Assembly: GCA_037039685.1 (NCBI GenBank)
Contig: JAWNGF010000004.1
Span: 3,906,001-3,970,000 of the forward strand
Source of the DNA: Ceratobasidium sp. AG-K
Lineage: Eukaryota; Basidiomycota; Agaricomycetes; Cantharellales; Ceratobasidiaceae
Reading direction: 5' to 3'
DNA: 64,000 nucleotides
Position numbers and translations under genes: made by a program. The notes beneath the pieces were generated by a model that did not search any database, was not told the origin of the DNA, and saw nothing but the letters and a program-made list of their open reading frames with translations. Below are positions 56,929 to 64,000 of this stretch, piece after piece. The first letter of the stretch is position 1. Every line of letters begins with the position of its first letter.

Positions 56929-59900
56929 TCAGAACATCCTTTCCAACGGATCGATAACGGTTCCCATCTAGAGTGCGAATACGGATATAAATATCTCAAG
57001 GAAGGGCGACGAATACGAACTCACCCTTTTGACAACCCGTGGCAACGTCGCTCTCTGGTGTGCCACTCGAGTATTCCACTCTGTACCAATCGGTGCGGCC
57101 ATGCTACGGGCAAATTGCTCGCGACTCGTGTAGGGATAGGGTAGATCCTTGATGAGGTACTTGGCCGCTTTTTTGTCCTTCTTTTCAGAAATAATAATGT
57201 TCTTTTTTCCAGCATCCGCACGCTTGGAGGCATCTACTCCAGCAATCTTCTTAATAAGGTTCGGGCGTGGTGCTTGCTTCTTAGCTCCACGTCCGCCCCA
57301 GGACCCCTGCGCAACCTCACTATTAGTGTTTTAATCAAAGGGATTCATGGGCAACATACCCATCCAGGCAAAGTCGTGTCAACTTCTTTTGGAGCATCTT
57401 CCTCAATAACCCGCTGCTTCTCGATCGCGAAATCCTACGACTAACGCATCAGAATCCCGCATATACACAGACCATGATCAATGCACACCTCAACCACGTT
57501 GTCCCCCGCGAATGCCATGGCTACAAGCTCGCGCTGCTTGAACGCAGCTGGACCCCGCTCGTCCATTTCGCTCCCTTCGTCATCCGAGGCGGTATATGCT
57601 GCGTCGACTTGCGCGGCCGCTTTTGACGCACTGTTCCCTTTGCCCTGTTTCGATACTTTCTCCTCGGACTCCGGGAGGACCATAACCTGGTCCATATTGA
57701 TCTCCACTACAGCGTCCTCCTTTGCTCGCGCACGTTCTTCTTCGCTCTTGGCCTTCACCTTTTGCATCTTGGTTGTCTGCCCAACATTGGACTTGCGTGC
57801 GATTTTGCCCCCCATGACTGAAGCTGTATTACTACCTGCCGCGAGCCATGGGTTGAAGTCGGCCGGCCCAGTGGCCATAGGGGTCGGAGAACGGGATACA
57901 AGCGGTAACGTGATAGGTGGGAGTGAGTTATCGGTGCCTGGTGGAGAGTTGTTCGAATCGGATGATTTTAGGGTACTTGATACGTCAGAATAAGTCGACG
58001 GCAACTAAAAAAACCCTCGCTTTAATGAGTATAAATAGTAATAAATAATGTTTTGAGCCGCACCTGAACCTGTCCCGGTTTGTATATCCTCCGACCCAAG
58101 TTCCCGCCAACCATCTCGTCACCCATCGAGTTGCCAGCCGACTCTACCTCCAATCCGAGCATCTCCAGTCGTACCTCATCGGCCATTGAACCAGCCGCAC
58201 GGTCAGCTCTCGCAACCGCATCCCGCATAAACTTCATTGCCATAATTCCCTTGGCCTTTTCGGGTACCTCGTCCACATTCCCCATTCGCTCCAATTCCTG
58301 AATATCCCGCTCCTCGTTATCATCGTCCTCGTCACTGCTCTCGTCTGCTCCAGCAATCTTGCGCCTGAGGATCTCGGACCGGTCCTGAAGCGTCTTGATA
58401 GCCTGCACCTCTTCTTCACCCATCTCTCCCTTGTCCCGCATCGCTCGAGACCATTTGCCCGTCGTCCGGTGCCTCAGAGTCGCACGTTCCTTTGCTCGAA
58501 GCGCCTCGGCCTTCATCCGCTCCTCGTCCCCGTCCACCCCCTCGTCCAATCCGAGCTCGGCAGCCATCTCTCCCTGCTTCTCCTTTTCCTTTTTCTTCAT
58601 TCGGCGGAAAGCTTTGCTCTTGATTTTCGCCACACGCTTAGCTTTGAGGTCCGCGCGGAACATGAGCTCTCGGGTCGCACGGAGTTGGGCTCGTCGAGCG
58701 GCGAGGTCTTCTTCGGAAATGGTAGCTGCAGCGAGAGTGTTTTCGGCCTCGGCCGCTGCTGCGTCTGTGTGCAAGTTTGCGGCACGGAGGAGCGCGGAGA
58801 TGGCTGATTCCATAGGAGTTGATGGCTACACAAGTGTCTCCGTTCAATTCGAATCACGGTACTCGTAAATGATAGATACATACCTGGAACCTTCCTACCA
58901 CATCCGCGTTCGATGTTCCAGCTCCTTTGCCCGCGGCAGGTCCCTGCAACGGGAAAGCCAAGTGCTCCGCCTCGCGAATGCGCTTCATTGTTGGAGCCCA
59001 CTTCTGCACTTCCTCTTTCGTTGCCGCATATGCCGCTTCTCGGTCGAGTCGGTCCTGTGTGCGTTGTGCAAGCGGGGCTGCGAGGGCTGATTTAGTGGTA
59101 CTTTGAAGTGCTTTGGTTGACTGAGCAAGGGAAGATGCAGGCGCAATGAGGTCGGTGAGTGTTAGTGGTTGAGGGCCTGTCGTAGTTTGTTTAGTATTAT
59201 GGCTGAACGGATGGAAATGTATCACGGACCGCTCCTTGCCCCGAATTCTCCCTCAGGGCCAGCCTCAGTTCGATCTTGTACCACAGCCCGTTTCTTTCCC
59301 GCTCTGTCGCCCAAACCATCCTCCAGCTTGCGTTTCTTGGAAGTGTCGAGACTAGTGATGAAGTTTGCAAGTTTGGAATTAGCGTCTGGGTCGTCCTCGT
59401 CGGCGACAGATGGTGCCTCGGATTCAGACTCTGCGTCAGACCCTGATTCGGCCTCAGAGTCGGATTGAGCCCCTCCTTCAAGCATTTTCGAGAGCTCTAT
59501 AGTGGAGCCTGGCTCGTCCTCGTCCTCGTCGTTCTCTTCGTCCTCTTCATCCGAACCTGAGTTCGCCCCATCGTCTTCGCCCTCGTCAGAGTCTTGAGCC
59601 ATAGGTTTCGGAGTTGGGCCATCGTCCATGTCAGAATCCTCATCAAGATCGACTTCGGCTGCAAACGAGACTTTTGAAGCCTTTCCAGAGGCCGACTTTG
59701 ACTTTCCCTTTGCCTTGGATTTTGAACCCTACACATGACATCAGAATACCTATGTTCAAGAGACCTCATTACTCACCTGTTTGAACTTGAAACTCGCAAA
59801 CCGCTCCTCGTCGCTCTCCTCAAACGCCGCATCACTGTCAATCTCCTCGTCCTCATCGCTCCCAACCACCCCCTCCTCATCGGCATTCGCAATCCTCAGC

Positions 59901-60160
59901 CTGAGTTTCTGCCGAGCATCATCCAGCCCGTCTTCATCGTCAGAGTTCTTTCCTCGTGTAGCTTCCTCTTCCCGATCGAGTGTGAGGCCGATTTTGGATC
60001 GACGAACTCGGCCGGTGGAGTACTCGTAAACGTCTAACGCATTGCTAGATTGTTGTTCCTTCCGGGTTTGACGAGCTGCATAGCCTCGCATATTGGCGCG
60101 AGCTGCTTTGAGGTTGACTTTGCCTGCTGGCTTTTTGGTACGAGCTGGGCGAAGCGCCAT
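56929..60160 (-). CDS. UTP14, U3 snoRNP / small-subunit processome protein
   Basis: Eight exons (60160-59777, 59728-59230, 59176-58884, 58825-58064, 58004-57489, 57434-57360, 57306-57025, 56967-56929) add up in frame to 949 residues. The product starts MALRPARTKKPAGKVN and has long Asp/Glu/Ser-rich acidic stretches. UTP14 blocks follow: a lysine-rich KIKSKAFRRMKKKEKEK, ERATLRHRTTGKWSRAM, DFNPWLAAG, LPGWGSWGG and KDKKAAKYLIKDLPYPYTSR. The short last exon reads MGTVIDPLERMF. UTP14 acts in the nucleolus in pre-18S rRNA processing, with the Dhr1-type helicase as known partner in yeast. The gene is divergent from the TPR gene across about 260 nt. Confidence 0.93.
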
Positions 60161-60421
60161 TTCCTAGCTGGGTGTAAGCATCATGAAGGGTTACGGATAG
60201 GGTAATGGTATCTACTTGAGATTGCGGATGTGAGAAGGTTACAGAGTTTTTACGAATTGTTCTTCGAGGCGCGGAGGTGAGTACTCAAGCAAGTGGACCA
60301 GCCAGTTTAATATCGCATAGAGGTGGAGGTCGAGCTAAAGTTTAAATTTGTCAATCGGGATGAATGAATCACGTGATTGGTGGCCTCCCCTCATCCCGCC
60401 ACCACTACCTCATCCTCGATC
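60161..60421. promoter_or_regulatory. Shared promoter region of UTP14 and TTC1-like gene
   Basis: Only 261 nt separate the two divergent start codons, so this must contain both promoters. I see no clear TATA box. CACGTGA lies at about 60369-60375. Confidence 0.6.
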
Positions 60422-61661
60422 ATGCCCGTAATCGAAGAGATACGCCCTGAGCCTGTTGCGACTGGTCTTTCCCCCAAGCTGGTCAATTCGCTACGTGTTG
60501 ACGATGAAGGCTCAGAAGAAGAAGACGAATTCCATGATGCTTGTGATCGAGTATCCGAGGCAGGAGACGAAGGGGCTAGGCCAAAGGGCGAGGCCGAAGA
60601 GTTTACAGAGGAAGAAATTCTCGTGAGTGAGTCACTTTCATTCTATGTTAAATTATTTATATTAAAACCTTGGTAGGATTTATTGTCTAGGGCCGAGGCA
60701 TCTAAAAGCACGGGCAACAAATTATATATCGAGGACCGCTGGGAGGAGGCTAAGGCGCACTATGCTCACGGGCTAACTTGCGTGCCTAAGCGAAAACCTA
60801 GTCCTGCCACCGCTTCGCCTCCTAATGGGCGGGACGACACACTAGACGATCCGGCACCTCCGAGCCCTACAGCGGAAGACCAAGCCGCTCCCGCTTCAAC
60901 CCCAACTGTCCAAGAGCAGCCAATTCCAGAGCTTACCGAACTGGAAAAACGATCGGCTTCCCTACGAGCACAGCTCAACTGCAACATTGGCGCATGTTGC
61001 GTCAAACTCGTACGTCGTTTTCGTTTATAGGTTGGAGTTTTTGTTCTTACACCGTGTTCAGAACGACCATGAAAGCGCTGTCAAGTTTTGCACCGAAGGT
61101 ACGTCATGAAGCGTTCACCGACGGAGCAGGAAGCTCATTTGCTATTCTTAGCCCTGACTGATGATCCCAAGTACGTCAAAGCACTGCAGCGACGGGCTGC
61201 TTCGAATGAGGTCATTGGTACCTGGTCAGCGCTGACTTCTGCTGAAACTGGTTCGCACACAAGCCTCTACCTTTTTTGCCAACTAATCCTACTTTCTTAG
61301 ATTACACGACGCTACTGAGCATACTTCCGGCCAAGGATCAAATGCCCGCTCGACGGGCCTTAGCACGAGTCAAACCACGGGTGGAAGAGGCGAAACAAAA
61401 GGAGACGGCGGAGATGATAGGGAAGCTGAAGGATTTGGGAAATAGCCTGCTTGGTAAGTGTAACGTTGGCCGTGATCCCCAAATATATTTTAAACTGTGG
61501 AATGTTCTTTGCCACATTGCACGCTACCGGGTATTTCTTCTGCGATGCTTGTGATGCTGACCAATTGGAATCCAAATCTAGGTCGATTTGGCTTGTCTAC
61601 CGACAACTTTCAGTTCACGCCAAATGGTCAAGGAGGTTATGGGATGAACTTTGTCCGATAG
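60422..61661 (+). CDS. TTC1-like tetratricopeptide repeat protein
   Basis: Six exons (60422-60622, 60677-61009, 61062-61098, 61152-61250, 61301-61453, 61582-61661) add up in frame to 300 residues. The start MPVIEEIRPEP was preferred to an in-frame upstream ATG at 60377 by its position in the shared promoter. The acidic N-terminus is followed by TPR-like helices: AEASKSTGNKLYIEDRWEEA, LRAQLNCNIGACCVKL, and DDPKYVKALQRRAASNE. The conserved TTC1 end is GLSTDNFQFTPNGQGGYGMNF plus VR. TTC1 proteins are cytosolic adaptors that bind Hsp90/Hsp70-type chaperones and small G proteins. A Pro/Ala-rich insert lies within the first TPR (about 100-150). Confidence 0.87.
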
Positions 61662-62307
61662 TAGCACTCCCGCATTCATCCTTTACTCGCCCGATTTTCC
61701 TTTATTGTACGCACCCTATTAAATAGTAATATATGTGCCATGGCAGATCACCATGACTACAACACTCTATTTTGGGTCTAGAGGCAATTTATTGACGGTC
61801 GTCTGACGATGTTTTGTCAGAATTTTTGATGAGACCGAATTGCCCTCGGACACAGTGACTCGAAATACCAAAGTCAAGCCCTCGCTCCCAGGAACGAGAC
61901 TGGGGCAAGGCACCTGACAAACACGAGGTTGACTCGAACAACCCAAATTCAAGCCTGCGGTCAGCGCTTACGAGTCATCGTCCAACCGTGGGTACTGTAT
62001 AGTACCAAATCCACGCCGATCATGACGCCCCTGCTGCGAACAGCTGCGCGGGGAACGTTCTAAACTACAAAAATCTACACGCAAAGGTCCCTTACTGCGA
62101 CCAATGTAGATCAAGGCTGCGCAGTGGCTGCGCTGAAGAATCCACATGTGTATTCACGCGTGCGCCTATATTTTCTTTGTTGATGCCTAGGTATATAAAC
62201 GCGGCCTTGATGGTCGTAGTTCAGCATCAAGTAGCGTTCTACCTTTGAGTTCTACCACTCGCCCTCTACTCTTATCCACTCATATACTCATCCGCATACT
62301 CTTCGCA
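61662..62307. other. Intergenic with a TATA box for the next gene
   Basis: No gene recognised. TATATAAA at 62192-62199 lies about 110 nt before the next ATG. Confidence 0.5.
62192..62199 (+). promoter_or_regulatory. TATA box
   Basis: TATATAAA, followed by a pyrimidine-rich leader up to ATG 62308. A clean TATA box suggests an inducible or highly expressed gene. Confidence 0.6.
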
Positions 62308-62655
62308 ATGCCATTCTTCTCGAGCTCCAAGTCCCGCTCTAGCTTCGAAGCCTCCTCGATGAACTCGTCTGCATCACTCCTCATTCCTCAGGAGAAGCAA
62401 TCCTCTTCGTCCCAGAAGGACTATTCTGCTGCCTTTGGTGCACTTGCATCCCAATATGGTGCTCAACCCGCCTCATTTGCGTCGAGCCAACCTGCCTCCG
62501 CAATCCACGTCTCCCTCCCCGTTAGCTCGAGCTCTCAATCTCAATCCCAGTCCAAGCCTGCTTCCAACGTGAAGAAGGTCCGAGCCAAGGAGTTTGGTGC
62601 CCTCCAAAATAAGTACGGCGCGATCGGTTACGGCGGGATGACTTCCATCATCTAA
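62308..62655 (+). CDS. Small Ser-rich protein with paired FGAL..YGA motifs
   Basis: A single exon of 115 residues starting MPFFSSSKSRSSFEASSMNS. ATG 62308 was chosen because it follows the TATA box by about 110 nt and opens the Ser-rich part. Two related motifs stand out: FGALASQYGAQ at about 49-59 and FGALQNKYGAIGYGG near the C-terminus, with a Ser/Gln-rich linker between. No signal peptide or membrane segment. Similar small proteins seem to occur in Agaricomycetes, but I know no assigned function. It could be a stress or structural protein. Confidence 0.65.
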   Translation: MPFFSSSKSRSSFEASSMNSSASLLIPQEKQSSSSQKDYSAAFGALASQYGAQPASFASSQPASAIHVSLPVSSSSQSQSQSKPASNVKKVRAKEFGALQNKYGAIGYGGMTSII

Positions 62656-63179
62656 TCCACTCGACTACGTGTATGCATTGGGTTTCGTTCGATTGCGGCT
62701 CGGCTGCTTTTAATGGCGGCGGGGTCTGCACTTGGCCCTACGGGGCTATCCCACCCGGAGCTTGAACGAGGGGGGAGGGAGTTGAATTTGGGTCGTTGTT
62801 GCAACTCTTCTTGTCTTTCCTGATTCGTTCAGCATTATAAGTTCTGTTACTTTTGAACTATCACTTCGATTCGGCTTCTTGATCGTTTGTAATTACAATA
62901 TCCCCCTAGTTCGATAATTCTCACTCCTACTATATTTGTTTGAAAGGTTGCAAAAGATGCACTTGAACGATACCCAACCACCGCAACGTGTTTGGCTGGT
63001 CACAGGGGGTTTGGGGCTTGAAAACAAACCCAAAAACGTATTCCAAGTGCCTTATTCATCATGCGGTGCCTATCACGTAAGTCGCTAAAACATCGTCATT
63101 GACGATCAACGTTAACATAGAAACGCCAAATATCACCACAATCCACCACCACATGCAGCTAATCTAACTTGCTCAAGCG
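62656..63179. other. Intergenic, no gene
   Basis: 3' flank of the small gene and promoter of the next. Nothing recognised. Confidence 0.45.
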
Positions 63180-64000
63180 ATGGCCCCTCCCCAACTTCAA
63201 TCAAAGTTCACGTCTACCTATGATAAACTACTACAGGTATGTTCGGGCCCAAGATGACACGGCGTTGTGCCTCACCATGTCACGGAAACTAGACTCCGGC
63301 GACCATCCCGCCGACTGACGAGCGTTTTTGGGACGATATTTTCTGTCTTAATCCAGATGTAGCCTGGTTGCGCGATAAAATAGCTGGGCTCGGACGCGCT
63401 GGAATTCTTGGAACTCACCAGGTGAGCTGATGTTAGCTTTGAAGCATGACCATGTACGATACTAATGGTGCGACCATTCAAAAGCACGTCATCACCTCTA
63501 TTTTTGCAGCAGCAAAGTCTGAGTTTAGCCAGAATTTTGAGAGCGTTGCAACTCCAGTCGATGAACCGTCACTCGAGACGAAAAAGCCCACGGAGAGCAG
63601 TATTCACAGCGATGGGAAGGAAAGTAGTACAGGCATTGACGCCACCACTACCCTCCGACGAGTGAACGCAGCTCGGACACTGCAGGGCGTTACGCAAGCG
63701 GTCTTGAGTGTTCCTGGAATCACTGGGTGGGAAATCATGGATGTCTTGGCTGGCGGCGTGGGCGTCAGCGATGTGGTATTTACGGTGCGTCAATTGACAT
63801 TTGCCTACCCAAATTGGGGTGAAGTATTCCCAGCATGTTTTCACATGGGCAAGTGGCAGACATTGACCTGGGTTTCAGTAGGAGCTCGTTGGTGCCTTGG
63901 TGAGCACGATGGGCGATGAAAACGAGTCCGGTGCGTCCTAGGAGTTTGATTCACTCATGCCCTGGATTGATATGACCTCTGCTGTGTTTTACTGAAATTG
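63180..64000 (+). CDS. ARMH3/DUF1741-like protein, 5' part only
   Basis: Exons 63180-63236, 63293-63421, 63485-63784 and 63882-63930 join in frame. The window ends inside the next intron or exon, so the gene is cut. The product begins MAPPQLQSKFTSTYDKLLQ and continues PPTDERFWDDIFCLNPDVAW and LRDKIAGLG. Next come a Ser/Thr/Glu-rich linker and AARTLQGVTQAVLSVPGITG, WEIMDVLAGGVGVSDVVF and ELVGALVSTMGDE. This order resembles the start of ARMH3 (C10orf76, DUF1741), an armadillo-like protein linked in animals to Golgi PI4KB and GBF1. The match is by remembered pattern and moderately sure. Confidence 0.6.

Noticed and set aside
57481..60037. Long plus-strand frames across the UTP14 gene
   Set aside because: Antisense shadows of acidic and Ser-rich codons. 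The minus-strand exons match UTP14 throughout.
1..64000. CRISPR arrays, rRNA, tRNA genes, telomere repeats
   Set aside because: I saw no regularly spaced repeats, rRNA-like sequence, convincing tRNA cloverleaf or telomeric repeats. tRNA detection by eye is weak, so a tRNAscan-SE run would be decisive.

Overview
The window is nuclear DNA of a filamentous basidiomycete. Genes are split by many short GT-AG introns (about 36-70 nt, often with CTRAY-type branch points). Several families are typical of Agaricomycetes: DUF6535 membrane proteins, NACHT-WD40 proteins, DUF1996 secreted proteins and RTA1-like membrane proteins. A Rhizoctonia/Ceratobasidium-type (Cantharellales) genome is my best guess, from remembered family resemblance only.

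Layout. 1-15.3 kb is an accessory, decaying region. It holds a possible small gene, an alginate-lyase-like pseudogene with several stops, a Tc1/mariner element with four in-frame TGA codons and a foreign insertion, and two tandem RTA1-type genes (first intact, second frameshifted) with a small TA-flanked MITE between them. 15.4-20.4 kb is one large intact NACHT-WD40 STAND/NLR-like gene (14 WD repeats). 21.3-23.7 kb is a secreted DUF1996 gene. 26.8-34.5 kb carries a C2H2 zinc-finger gene, a His-rich protein gene and an alpha/beta-hydrolase with very long disordered segments. 35.5-38.9 kb is a DUF6535 gene, followed by a 1.4-kb near-perfect palindromic element. 43-47.9 kb has a Pro/Ser-rich unknown and a COG2907-type FAD oxidoreductase. 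48.7-56.9 kb is a tandem array of four GNAT acetyltransferase copies. One is split by a 3.2-kb insertion that carries a complete SDR reductase gene, and only the third copy looks undamaged. 56.9-64 kb is a conserved housekeeping block: UTP14 (ribosome biogenesis), divergent to a TTC1-like TPR gene, then a small repeat-motif protein and the 5' end of an ARMH3/DUF1741-like gene.

The genes do not form one pathway. The common thread is birth and death of duplicated accessory genes with transposable elements, next to a stable housekeeping block. Gene models were spliced by hand using frame continuity and family motifs. Where all exons add up in frame I say so. Two genes need 5-nt microexons to restore the conserved reading frame.
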